A DNA stretch of 64,000 nt from Calditrichota bacterium (GCA_013150955.1 JAADJD010000020.1:124001-188000); one strand, 5' to 3'; shown: positions 54,635-62,937, counted from the first letter of the stretch. The notes: generated by a model from the sequence alone, not told the origin. A program made the numbers and translations.

Positions 54635-56644
54635 ATGAGCACGTTCCGCCCCGTACGTCTGGTGTTTTGGATTTTCCTGCTGTTATTTTCATGGGTCGGG
54701 TTAACCGCGGAAGAATTGCGTATCCTTCAACCCGAAGATGTGGTTAACCTGAAGCTGGTGACAGAGGTGCAGCTGTCGCCGGATGGAAAGCGCATTGCGT
54801 ACGTGTTGCGTAAGCAGCGGGAGGAAGGAGAAAAACCTGGAGGCTATCGTTACGAAATCTGGTTGACCGATGTTGAGGGCAAAGAAATCCGCCGATTAAC
54901 CCTGGAAGGTGTCAATTCGCGGTCACCCCAATGGCATCCCGATGGAACCATTCTGTATTTCCTGTCACGCCGGGAGCCGGAAAAACACACCCAGGTGTAT
55001 GCGTTGCCGTTAAAAGGTGGCGAAGCCTATCCGGTAACCAGGGCACTGAATTCTGTCAGTCGTTTTGCTGTGTCCCCGGATGGCAACTGGCTGGTTTATC
55101 GGGTGGTTGATCCGGAAACCGAAGAAGAGAAAAAGGAAAAAGAAGCGGGTCGCGATTGGGAAGTGTTCGAAAAGGATTATAAGCATGCCCGCCTGTGGTT
55201 ATTGAACCTGAATAACGGAGACAGTCAGGTGTTAACCACAGACCCCATCACGGTGTGGGATTTTGTCTGGGCTCCCAATTCCCGGGAAATTATTTTCACG
55301 GCGTCGGACAAACCGTTTACCGACCATTCCTACATGTTTAAGCGTATTTATCGCATTCACATCGAACAGAAAAAGGCAGAACAGATTTTCGATCCGGGCG
55401 CAAAGATCGGCAGCATGCAGGTATCTCCCGATGGCACCCGACTGGCATTTTTGGCCGGTGTGGATCAACACGATCCGGCATCCGGTACCCTGTTTATTCT
55501 GGATTTAAAGAATGGGAGCGTGGTCAATATTTCGGGGGATTTTGAAGGTACCAATCGTTATGTTGAATGGTGGGATCGGAAACGGGTACTTACAGTGGCC
55601 GAACAGGGAGTTTACACAAATGTTCTGTTGTGGGATTTAAAGAAACGGCGCTATACGCCTATTCTGGCTGAAGGCCCCATTTTTTCCGCCATTTCTTTTC
55701 ATCGACCAACAAAAAATTTTGCGTTTGCAGGGAATACCCCCGGACATCCCAATGAAGTCTTTTTCGCCAACCGAAAAGGTAAATATCGCCGTTTGACGGA
55801 TTCCAATCCCTGGTTAAAAGAAGTGCGATTGGCTCCGCAGGAGGTCATTTCCTGGACGGCCCGCGATGGGTTGGAAATACAGGGAATTTTAATTAAGCCG
55901 CTGGATTTTCAGGAAGGTCAGCGCTATCCCCTGATCGTTCAAATTCACGGTGGACCGGAATCGGCGTATCATCATGGATGGGTTACCTATTATAGCAGAT
56001 GGTCGCAATTACTAGCCGCCAGAGGATACATGGTGCTGATGCCGAACTATCGCGCCAGCACGGGGCGCGGGGTGAATTTCGCCAAAGCGGATCACAAAGA
56101 TCTGGCCGGGGCGGAATTCAACGACGTGCTGGATGGGATTGATTATCTCATCAAAAAAGGATGGGTCGATCGCGGAAAAGTGGGTATTGGTGGTGGATCT
56201 TACGGAGGATACTTTTCGGCCTGGGCGGCCACCCGCCATAGCGAGCGCTTTGCAGCCTCGGTTGTGTTTGCCGGGATCAGCAACTGGATCAGTTTTACCG
56301 GGACTACCGACATCCCCAGGGAAAATAGCCTGGTGCACTGGGCCATGTTCTGGCTGGACAGCGAAGAAAATGAGCAACTGGCCTGGGAGCGATCACCACT
56401 GGCGCATGTCCGCAATGCCCGCACCCCCACGTTGATCTGCCATGGCGATCGGGATCTGCGCGTGCCCATTGGACAGGGATATGAGCTGTATCGGGCACTG
56501 GAAATGCGCAATGTACCGGTGGAATTTGTGATTTATCCCAGGGAACCCCACGGATTGCTGGAACGGGAACATCAGCTGGACTTCATCAAACGGGTTCTGG
56601 CATGGTATGATAAGTATGTAAAAGGGCAGGGAAGTGGAGAATAG
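54635..56644 (+). CDS. Exported S9 family prolyl oligopeptidase-type peptidase
   Basis: A 669-residue protein with a signal peptide (about 8–28), an N-terminal PD40-type beta-propeller (about 35–400; LSPDGKRIAYVLRK, VSPDGTRLAFLAG) and a C-terminal alpha/beta-hydrolase domain. The triad is Ser522 in GGGSYGGY, Asp607 in HGDRDLRVP and His639 in EPHG. HGGPESAYHHGW holds the oxyanion region. It probably trims short peptides or acylated N-termini in the periplasm. AGGAGGAGG five bases before the ATG at 54635 fixes the start; an in-frame ATG at 54617 lies upstream of that site. It is a single-gene unit, with its own promoter candidate and a strong terminator. Confidence 0.94.
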   Translation: MSTFRPVRLVFWIFLLLFSWVGLTAEELRILQPEDVVNLKLVTEVQLSPDGKRIAYVLRKQREEGEKPGGYRYEIWLTDVEGKEIRRLTLEGVNSRSPQWHPDGTILYFLSRREPEKHTQVYALPLKGGEAYPVTRALNSVSRFAVSPDGNWLVYRVVDPETEEEKKEKEAGRDWEVFEKDYKHARLWLLNLNNGDSQVLTTDPITVWDFVWAPNSREIIFTASDKPFTDHSYMFKRIYRIHIEQKKAEQIFDPGAKIGSMQVSPDGTRLAFLAGVDQHDPASGTLFILDLKNGSVVNISGDFEGTNRYVEWWDRKRVLTVAEQGVYTNVLLWDLKKRRYTPILAEGPIFSAISFHRPTKNFAFAGNTPGHPNEVFFANRKGKYRRLTDSNPWLKEVRLAPQEVISWTARDGLEIQGILIKPLDFQEGQRYPLIVQIHGGPESAYHHGWVTYYSRWSQLLAARGYMVLMPNYRASTGRGVNFAKADHKDLAGAEFNDVLDGIDYLIKKGWVDRGKVGIGGGSYGGYFSAWAATRHSERFAASVVFAGISNWISFTGTTDIPRENSLVHWAMFWLDSEENEQLAWERSPLAHVRNARTPTLICHGDRDLRVPIGQGYELYRALEMRNVPVEFVIYPREPHGLLEREHQLDFIKRVLAWYDKYVKGQGSGE

Positions 56645-56672
56645 CAAATTTACCGGGATTGCCCAATATATC

Positions 56673-56715
56673 ATTAAAGAAGCGCCTGTCCCCACGGGAT
56701 GGGCGCTTCTTTAAT
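56673..56715 (+). terminator. Intrinsic terminator after the S9 peptidase gene
   Basis: ATTAAAGAAGCGCC (56673–56686) pairs with GGCGCTTCTTTAAT (56702–56715), with a short inner TCCC/GGGA pair. The 3' arm contains CTTCTTT rather than a pure U-run, but the 14-bp perfect stem 28 bp after the stop codon makes termination very likely. Confidence 0.8.
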
Positions 56716-56762
56716 AAATTCACATGACTTTGTGTACCACAGGTTATTAAATTTTTGCATCA

Positions 56763-57116
56763 AACCCAAATTATCCCAGATGATACATTAAAACCGCGAA
56801 TTACACGAATTATCCCAAATAAAACCAATAAAATACATTGGATTGTGTATGTATGAAAATGTGTTCCAGGGTTTATCCCAGATTATGCATTAGCCTACGA
56901 ATTACACGAATGAACACAAATAAAATTAATAAAATACCCTGGGTTAGATCTGGATGAAAATGTGTCGGTCGGAGTTTATTCGCGATTTTGTTGATATATT
57001 TTTAGTTTCATTCGTGTGATTCGCGGTTTAATGCATTATTTGGGTTTCTTCGCGATTTTGTAGATATTTTTTGGTTTTCATTCGCGTGATTCGCGGTTTA
57101 TTGCGTTATTTGGGTT
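56763..57116 (+). repeat. MITE-like repeat, copy 6 (cleanly nested pair)
   Basis: An inner copy of 168 bp (56877–57044, CCCAGATTATGC to ATTATTTGGG) interrupts an outer copy whose left part ends at GGTTTAT and whose right part resumes at TCGCGATTTTG. The inner copy is flanked by TTTAT and TTTCT, a 5-bp target duplication with one mismatch. A truncated extra left end lies at 56763–56774. The whole 484-bp gap holds no gene. Confidence 0.88.
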
Positions 57117-57128
57117 GAATCAAAAAAA

Positions 57129-57701
57129 TTAGTTGCTAATGCCGTGAGGCTTGTCGGTAAGCGGGACCCAGATTTCCCCCTGGAAGTTTTCGTCACTGGT
57201 GGATACCTTTTGGTAATCGATGACCCTTACTACCACCGGTCCATCAATCCGCAGTTGGCCATTCTTCAGGGATCGTAAAAAGCCAATATCCGGGCGGGTG
57301 ATTTCATCCACCGAACCGATCCGCTCCACGGTTAACACCTGATTGTAATCCCAGGTTTTAATTTGCAGCGGCTCCTTTACCATGGTGCCTTCTGCGGTGG
57401 GAAAGCAAAATTCCATGATGATGTTGGATTCACCCGGATGCTCGGGAATCTCCCGATAAACGATAAAAAGTGGTCCGGTGGGAATAATCTGCTGCCGCTC
57501 CACCTCGTCCAGGAATGATTTTAAAGCCAGAAATTGCTCCGAGAAGTCCCCCTGAAAAGCGAAGGCTACGTAAGGGAAGGAATTGACATTCTCAACACGG
57601 GGATTAAAATGTTTGCTTAAAACACTTACGTTACCACCCTGTTGGCCAAAGAACAGAATCGCTACAGCAGCGATGACAATGATATATATTAATTTTTTCA
57701 T
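57129..57701 (-). CDS. Membrane-anchored GyrI-like (effector-binding-domain) protein
   Basis: A 190-residue protein with an N-terminal membrane helix (about 4–19, KLIYIIVIAAVAILFFG) and a GyrI-like/AraC-effector-binding fold in the rest. The diagnostic middle reads FLDEVERQQIIPTGPLFIVY, followed by a Glu-containing strand pair (ESNIIMEFCFP). GyrI-like domains bind small hydrophobic molecules; most are fused to DNA-binding domains or are soluble, so a stand-alone anchored form facing the periplasm is less common. It is the only gene in its stretch, on the minus strand, between repeat copies 6 and 7. It has a clear promoter but no ribosome-binding site; the predicted leader is only about 21 bases. 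Confidence 0.7.
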   Translation of the reverse strand: MKKLIYIIVIAAVAILFFGQQGGNVSVLSKHFNPRVENVNSFPYVAFAFQGDFSEQFLALKSFLDEVERQQIIPTGPLFIVYREIPEHPGESNIIMEFCFPTAEGTMVKEPLQIKTWDYNQVLTVERIGSVDEITRPDIGFLRSLKNGQLRIDGPVVVRVIDYQKVSTSDENFQGEIWVPLTDKPHGISN

Positions 57702-57729
57702 AGAACGATTTCGTTATTTGAACAGCCAA

Positions 57730-57758
57730 ATATTAGGGAATTTTACCCATTTTGTCAA
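57730..57758 (-). promoter_or_regulatory. Sigma70-like promoter of the GyrI-like gene
   Basis: On the minus strand: TTGACA (57758–57753), a 17-bp spacer and TAATAT (57735–57730), the best promoter match in the window. The predicted transcription start is near 57722. Confidence 0.62.
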
Positions 57759-57864
57759 TATCCCATTGGGATTTTTTTCGTCCTGCTGGGGGTTCGGACC
57801 CATTTTCGTTGAACATTATTCAAAATATTTTCATATTCGATTTGTATCCCAATAATGCCTTAAA

Positions 57865-58030
57865 CCCAGATTATGCATTCGCCTACGAATGACACGAATT
57901 AACACCAACAAAAATAATAAAATGCATTTGATTCTATCTGGATGAAAATGTTTTCCTGGATATATTCGCTATTTTGTTGATTTTTTTCGAAATCATTCGC
58001 GTGATTCGTGATTTAACGCCTTATTTTGGA
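57865..58030 (+). repeat. MITE-like repeat, copy 7
   Basis: A copy from CCCAGATTATGCATTC (left flank TTAAA, 57860–57864) to TTATTTTGG. Two degenerate right-end fragments follow (around 58084–58103 and 58111–58150: CCGCGTGCATGCGTGG with CAATG…CGGG), remnants of older nested copies. No gene lies in 57702–58306. Confidence 0.8.
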
Positions 58031-58182
58031 TAATTCAATGGATTTTAATCTGCTTGTTCATGGTAATATGTGTAACGTGTAGGCCAATGCATCATCCGGG
58101 ATTATTAATATCCATCCGCGTGCATGCGTGGTCCAATGTAAACTTCGGGCTCATTGCGAAACCCGTCGGAAAATATTGGAAT

Positions 58183-58211
58183 TTGAAAACCAACCCATTT
58201 GCTCTTAAATT
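58183..58211 (+). promoter_or_regulatory. Candidate promoter of the porD-like gene
   Basis: TTGAAA (58183–58188), a 17-bp spacer and TAAATT (58206–58211), about 96 bases before the ATG at 58307. Confidence 0.45.
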
Positions 58212-58306
58212 CCATTACCAAGAAAATAAAGACTTTGAGCAGGGAATCTCGGGAACTCGAGCTCAAAATCAGATAATAATGAATGAAGCAAAAATCGGGT
58301 AAAACC

Positions 58307-59167
58307 ATGAACATGAAAACAAGAGTGGTTTGTTTCTTTATGGCGCTTCTGAGTGTGGGCCTGTTAGCGAGTGGTTTGAATGCGCAGGTTGTGAAGGCCA
58401 GTGTCTCCGTGCAGGCCAATACTTTACCTGCCGAAGAACAGACGCTACTTATGAGTTTGCCCGCTCAATTGGAAGATTACATTAACACTTACGAATGGGC
58501 AGACGTTAATGATGAAATCGAAATTGAATGCACGATCCATATTCTGGTCGAGACTTACACCACACGGGGGGCTGACAAGCTGTATCTGGCGCAATTTCTC
58601 ATCAGCTCGCCTTCCGGAGAAAACTTTCGGGATCAGGCCTGGCAATTCCTCTACCAGCCGGGCCAGGCTTTTGATCATCAGCGGTCCCAGTTTGATCCGC
58701 TATTAGATATGGTCGATTATTACATCAATCTGGTCATTGCCGGAGAACTGGACACCTACATTTTGTTGGGTGGCACTCCATTTTATAACAAAGCTTTAAC
58801 CATTGCGAATCAGGGAACCATCAGTCTTTATGCCCGTGGCTGGACAGCGCGGTTAGAGCAGGTGAAAGAAATCACCGACGGAGACCATCTTCCCCTGCGC
58901 CAGGCAAAATACTACTATTATGAATGCCTGTATTATATTGAAGCCGAGCAGGATGAGGAGAAGGCACGGGAACTGTCGCGCAAAGTGGTGGATTTGCTGG
59001 AGCAGGTGTACAATCGTGTGCCAAACAGCGTTGCCCTGAAGCGCTTTATGGATGCTCACTACCAGGAATTTTGTAGCCTGTTTGTTTATGACGAGAGCCG
59101 CTATAACGTGCGGCGCCTAATATCCATGGATCCGTCTCACCGGGAGACGTATGAGGAGTGTTTGTGA
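58307..59167 (+). CDS. porD: PorD-like type IX secretion protein (DUF4835 family)
   Basis: A 286-residue exported protein with a signal peptide (about 1–26, ending LNAQ). It follows the DUF4835/PorD plan: an early beta strand, LEDYINTYEWADVNDEIEIEC, then strands for the FLISS … NFRDQAWQFLY region, the hallmark LLDMVDYYINLVIAGELDTYILLGGTPFYNKA (about 130–165), a Trp-containing helix GWTARLEQVKE and the C-terminal VPNSVALKRFMDAHYQEF. In Bacteroidota, PorD is a periplasmic protein needed for T9SS, of unclear mechanism. The recognition is mine, from memory of the family. The start is uncertain: ATGs at 58283, 58307 and 58313 all lack a ribosome-binding site; 58307 begins the signal peptide best. 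Confidence 0.75.
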   Translation: MNMKTRVVCFFMALLSVGLLASGLNAQVVKASVSVQANTLPAEEQTLLMSLPAQLEDYINTYEWADVNDEIEIECTIHILVETYTTRGADKLYLAQFLISSPSGENFRDQAWQFLYQPGQAFDHQRSQFDPLLDMVDYYINLVIAGELDTYILLGGTPFYNKALTIANQGTISLYARGWTARLEQVKEITDGDHLPLRQAKYYYYECLYYIEAEQDEEKARELSRKVVDLLEQVYNRVPNSVALKRFMDAHYQEFCSLFVYDESRYNVRRLISMDPSHRETYEECL

Positions 59168-59216
59168 TCCCGGTAAAAAATTGTGCCAGGCGAACATAAA
59201 TCAATGGACAAATTCA

Positions 59217-60482
59217 ATGATTCAAAGTGTTGAAATTTTGTATTTTAAGGGGTTTAAATACAAAAAGGTTGATTTAAAATCGTATAATGTCTTGGTTGGT
59301 CCGAATGCCAGTGGAAAAAGTACCTTTATCGATGTCTTAAAGTTAATAAAGGATGTGTTGAATGATGGCCCAATAGGAGCGGTTGAAAAACGGAGCTCTA
59401 ATTTTTTAGATTTAACATGGAACAAAGCAAAAACGTATTTTGAATTTGCATTAGAATTCAAACTACCATCTACCTATAATCATCACTACCGATTTTCACG
59501 ATATGAATTAGCGATTAATCAAGACACTGAATATGGTATTTGTATTAGCAATGAGCAGCTGTGGTTGATTAAAGATGAAAAATCACTAAAGAAGGGGTAT
59601 GCGCTTTTCCAGAAAACGGCGGAGGATCAATTAGAACGTTTCCCGTATGAATTTGCCGCTCCGGATCATCTGAGCATTGGACGAAGAAAATCCCCTGCAG
59701 GTTGGAGAAAAATTTTTTCAAAGAATGAAAAGGGAACCGATTATTTTCGCTCTGAGACCACCGATTGGAATATCACTTACCGTTTTGGACCCCATAAAGC
59801 ATCATTGGCCAGAATTCCCGAAGACGAAACTCGGTTTCCAATATCACTCTGGGTAAAGCAGGTTTTAATGGAAGGAATAGAGTATATTCATTTGAACAGT
59901 GAGGCCATGAGATGGCCTTGTCGTCCAGATGCACCAACAATGTTTAAACCCGATGGATCTAATTTGCCAAAAGTGTTGAAAAGTTTGAGGATGAAGGATG
60001 AAGAAAAATACAAAATGTGGGTTAATCATGTAAAAACAGCTTTATATGATATCAAAGATATTATTATTCGAGAAAGGCCTGAAGATCGATTCTTGTATGT
60101 TTCTATACGATATCAAAATGGAATTGATATTCCCTCGTGGCTCCTTTCGGATGGAACATTACGACTCCTGGCATTAACCTTAATTCCATATCTTCCTGTT
60201 AAAAACAAAGTGTTTTTAATTGAGGCGCCAGAAAATGGATTGCACCCCACTGCAATTGAGACCGTCATCCAATCCCTGTCATCAAGTTATGAAAATGTGA
60301 TATTCGTTGCCACACATTCTCCGATTGTACTGCGTTTGGCCAGCCCGGAAGACATTTTATGTTTTTCAAAAACGGAATCAGGAACAATTGACGTCATTAG
60401 AGGAGATCAACACCCAAGGTTAAAGGATTGGAAAAAGGATATCGATTTAGCGACTTTGCATGCAGCCGGTGTACTTCAATGA
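59217..60482 (+). CDS. OLD/RecF-like AAA ATPase, probable defence module component
   Basis: A 421-residue ATPase of the AAA_15/AAA_21 (SMC/RecF-like) type: Walker A GPNASGKST (28–36), signature-like LSDGTLRLLALTLI, Walker B with FLIEAPENGLHP, and an H-loop VATHSPIVLR. A long insertion separates the ATPase halves. Proteins of this type pair with nucleases or effectors in anti-phage systems (for example OLD, Gabija and PARIS families; I also recall MADS-type ATPases). It is AT-rich compared with its neighbours: 19 of 60 G+C at 60061–60120, against 31 of 60 at 52801–52860. The ATG at 59217 is chosen because it starts MIQSVEILYFKGFK, the usual family start; no ribosome-binding site is clear. Its stop overlaps the next gene by four bases. 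Confidence 0.82.
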   Translation: MIQSVEILYFKGFKYKKVDLKSYNVLVGPNASGKSTFIDVLKLIKDVLNDGPIGAVEKRSSNFLDLTWNKAKTYFEFALEFKLPSTYNHHYRFSRYELAINQDTEYGICISNEQLWLIKDEKSLKKGYALFQKTAEDQLERFPYEFAAPDHLSIGRRKSPAGWRKIFSKNEKGTDYFRSETTDWNITYRFGPHKASLARIPEDETRFPISLWVKQVLMEGIEYIHLNSEAMRWPCRPDAPTMFKPDGSNLPKVLKSLRMKDEEKYKMWVNHVKTALYDIKDIIIRERPEDRFLYVSIRYQNGIDIPSWLLSDGTLRLLALTLIPYLPVKNKVFLIEAPENGLHPTAIETVIQSLSSSYENVIFVATHSPIVLRLASPEDILCFSKTESGTIDVIRGDQHPRLKDWKKDIDLATLHAAGVLQ

Positions 60483-61099
60483 AACGATTAATTGTTCTGG
60501 TACCCGATAAAAACACAGAGCACACTTTAAAAGGGCTATTATCCAGACACCAGTCCTTTAATATTGTTCCCCTGTCATATCGGAGAGATTATGATATTTT
60601 TGTTCATCCTGAACGAGATCCAGGTGTTGTTAGAACCTCAGTGAATTTTTTAAGAGCTTTTCAAAGGCAATACGAATATGCAATGGTGTTTTTTGATTTT
60701 GAGGGAAGCGGCCTGGAAGATCAATTCCTCGACGCAATTGAAAACAATTTAAAATCGGATTTGGAACGGAGTGGGTGGAAGGATCGGGTCGAAGTTTTTG
60801 GTTTTTATCCGGAGTTGGAGATTTGGGCCTGGGTTCAATCGAATGAAATGGCCCGGATCATTGGTTGGGAAGATGTGGATAGGATTCGTTTGTTTTTAAA
60901 AGAAAATGGTTACTGGCAAGAGCCGAATAATAAGCCGCATCGTCCTAAAGAAGCATTTGAGCATTTATTATATGAAAAAAGAATTCAAAGATCCTCTACT
61001 ATTTATGAGGAAATTGCACAAAGAGTTAGTTTCCGAAATTGTTCAGACCGTACGTTTTTAAAATTTAAGCAAACACTAAACCGATGGTTTTCTATCTAA
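60479..61099 (+). CDS. Toprim/OLD-nuclease-like partner of the ATPase
   Basis: A 206-residue protein overlapping the ATPase stop (ATGA). It has acidic motifs in a Toprim-like order: a hydrophobic first strand with Asp10 (LIVLVPDKNTE), Asp73 and Glu75 in FFDFEGSG, and Glu112/Glu114 in FYPELEIWAW. This suggests a metal-dependent nuclease or phosphotransferase that the ATPase controls, as in OLD-, Gabija- or PARIS-like pairs. I believe related ATPase/small-protein pairs occur in defence islands, including the methylation-associated MADS loci, but cannot confirm family membership. It is AT-rich (22 of 60 G+C at 60541–60600). It ends only 4 bp from the stop of the convergent ychF-like gene. Confidence 0.6.
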   Translation: MKRLIVLVPDKNTEHTLKGLLSRHQSFNIVPLSYRRDYDIFVHPERDPGVVRTSVNFLRAFQRQYEYAMVFFDFEGSGLEDQFLDAIENNLKSDLERSGWKDRVEVFGFYPELEIWAWVQSNEMARIIGWEDVDRIRLFLKENGYWQEPNNKPHRPKEAFEHLLYEKRIQRSSTIYEEIAQRVSFRNCSDRTFLKFKQTLNRWFSI

Positions 61100-61103
61100 T
61101 TCA

Positions 61104-62192
61104 TCACACATTAAACCGAATGGTCAGAATATCCCCGTCCTGGACGATGTAGTCCTTCCCCTCCAGGCGTAACGCGCCTTTTTCGCGACAGCGGGCCAGG
61201 CTCCTGTGTTTCATGAATTCCTCAAAATGAACCACTTCTGCTCGAATGAAGCCTCTCTCCATATCCGAATGAATCGCACCGGCCGCTTTTTGAGCCCGCG
61301 TTCCTCGCTTAATTGTCCACGCCCGACATTCTTCATCGCCCACGGTGAAAAAGGAGATCAGACCGAGCAATTCGTAAGATGCTCGAATCATTTTGGATAA
61401 AGCCGGCTCCTGAATCCCCAGTTCTTTTAAGAAAAGTTGCGCATCTTCAGGGGAAAGCTGCGCGATTTCTTCTTCAATTTTGGCGCACAAAGTTACCACT
61501 GCCATGTTTGTCCGCCGGGAATATTTCTGAAATGTCTCTAAAATCTCGTTTTCCCTGCGGATATCCGTTTCCCCAATATTTACCACCAGTAATACCGGCT
61601 TGGCCGAAAGAAATTGAAAACCCCGAATCATCAACTGTTCATCATCGGTAAAGGACATTTCCCGCAAGGGACGTTCCGTCTCCAGCCACCGGTGACAACG
61701 TTTCAACAATTCCAGTTCCTTTAATCCCTTTTCATCCCGGGCTTTCATCACCTGCTTTTCCAGTCGGGCAATTCGATTTTCCACGATCTGCAGGTCAGAT
61801 AACAGGAATTCGGTTTCCAGAATTTGAATATCGCGAAGCGGATCCACATTTCCATAAGGATGAGGAGCGTATTCATTCTCAAACGCTCGAATCACCATAC
61901 ACAGGGCATCCGTGTTTTTCAGGACTTGCAGGATCTGGGAATCAATTCCCCGGGTACGGGCGGCGTCTTTCTCGAATCCACCAACTTCAATATATTCAAT
62001 GGTGGCAAAGGTGGTCTTTTTGGGGGTGAAGATTTCCGAAAGGATCTCCAGGCGCCGGTCGGGTACCTTTACCACTCCCCGATGCACTTCCACTTTCCCA
62101 AAACGTTGCGCTGTTTCTCCACCCTCGCCGATAAGTGTTCGAAACAAAGTGGTTTTACCCGAAACGGGCAGCCCAATGATTCCAACTTCCAT
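61104..62192 (-). CDS. YchF/Obg-like P-loop NTPase with TGS domain (variant P-loop)
   Basis: A 362-residue protein with the full YchF plan: G domain (P-loop GLPVSGKTT, residues 7–15), a helical coiled-coil insert (about 125–190), the NxxE motif (VNIGE, replacing NKxD as in YchF) and a C-terminal TGS-like domain (about 280–362) with RGTRAQKAAGAIHSDMERGF and DYIVQDGDILTIRFNV. The canonical YchF P-loop is GxPNVGKST; here it is GLPVSGKTT, so this is a diverged paralogue rather than standard ychF/engD. Family members bind ATP and ribosomes. The gene is probably autonomous; the strong canonical copy may lie elsewhere in the genome. Confidence 0.85.
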   Translation of the reverse strand: MEVGIIGLPVSGKTTLFRTLIGEGGETAQRFGKVEVHRGVVKVPDRRLEILSEIFTPKKTTFATIEYIEVGGFEKDAARTRGIDSQILQVLKNTDALCMVIRAFENEYAPHPYGNVDPLRDIQILETEFLLSDLQIVENRIARLEKQVMKARDEKGLKELELLKRCHRWLETERPLREMSFTDDEQLMIRGFQFLSAKPVLLVVNIGETDIRRENEILETFQKYSRRTNMAVVTLCAKIEEEIAQLSPEDAQLFLKELGIQEPALSKMIRASYELLGLISFFTVGDEECRAWTIKRGTRAQKAAGAIHSDMERGFIRAEVVHFEEFMKHRSLARCREKGALRLEGKDYIVQDGDILTIRFNV

Positions 62193-62315
62193 GGAGTATC
62201 CCTTTTCTTTTTTCTAACTCCATTAAATACCGGCCAAATTTAACGGTTCGCGCGGGCGAAACCAACTGTTTACCAATTCCATATCCAGAATAATTAAGGC
62301 GTGACAGGAATTGCC

Positions 62316-62344
62316 TTGATATAACCACTTTTAATCCTTAAATT
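62316..62344 (+). promoter_or_regulatory. Candidate promoter of the zinc-ribbon gene
   Basis: TTGATA (62316–62321), a 17-bp spacer and TAAATT (62339–62344). The predicted start, near 62351, leaves a 23-base leader containing AGAGAGGAAC before the ATG. Confidence 0.42.
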
Positions 62345-62373
62345 TCTTTGAGATAACGCCAGAGAGGAACATC

Positions 62374-62688
62374 ATGAATCGATTGCAGTGTCCCCAATGT
62401 GGGCAGACATTGAGAATAGAGAACGAATATCTGGCCATTTGTGATCGATGTGAGGAGGAATATCCCACGATTTCTCAGTGCCCGGTCTGTCAGCACGACG
62501 TGTACAAGGCCTTTCACGTGCCGTATAAATATGAAGTCCCGATTTTTGGGATTTTGTTCATCTGGATAGATCGGTTACTGGATCGGGTTCAGGTCATCTG
62601 TCCGGAATGTTATCATCGGATTCGCATTAAGGAAATTACGTACAAGTTGATTTCCCGTCCCCGCATTTTTCATACCATGCTGATGTAA
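62374..62688 (+). CDS. Small zinc-ribbon protein (104 aa)
   Basis: Four Cys pairs with CxxC spacing (Cys6/9, Cys23/26, Cys36/39, Cys76/79) can form two zinc sites, the first pair being a rubredoxin-like knuckle (LQCPQCGQTL). A short hydrophobic segment (VPIFGILFIWIDRLL, about 55–69) lies between the third and fourth pairs and may be a membrane-associated helix. The role is not known; such proteins are often structural or nucleic-acid-binding. The start has GAGAGGAAC upstream, and a candidate promoter precedes it. Confidence 0.7.
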   Translation: MNRLQCPQCGQTLRIENEYLAICDRCEEEYPTISQCPVCQHDVYKAFHVPYKYEVPIFGILFIWIDRLLDRVQVICPECYHRIRIKEITYKLISRPRIFHTMLM

Positions 62689-62744
62689 TCACAACAATCT
62701 GTTTGCCCCGCCTTTCCAATTCGGTAATTATCCACCGGTTAAAT

Positions 62745-62769
62745 CCGGCAAAAATGGGTCGGTTTTTTT
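62745..62769 (+). terminator. Possible weak intrinsic terminator after the zinc-ribbon gene
   Basis: CCGGC (62745–62749) and GTCGG (62758–62762) can form a 5-bp stem (one G·U pair) followed by seven T residues (62763–62769), 57 bp after the stop codon. The stem is short, so confidence is low. Confidence 0.35.
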
Positions 62770-62937
62770 CAGGCGTGTGAAAAATTGAAGGCTGAAAATA
62801 TTCATTTTTTCAAAAGAAAAATATTTTAGAAATTGAGTTTTATCTTGAATTTGATGAAAATCACAATTTATATTCATTCGAAATTAATATATAGAATAAC
62901 CGTCTGCGTTTTTTGATTTTGAAATCAAGCGAGGCCT

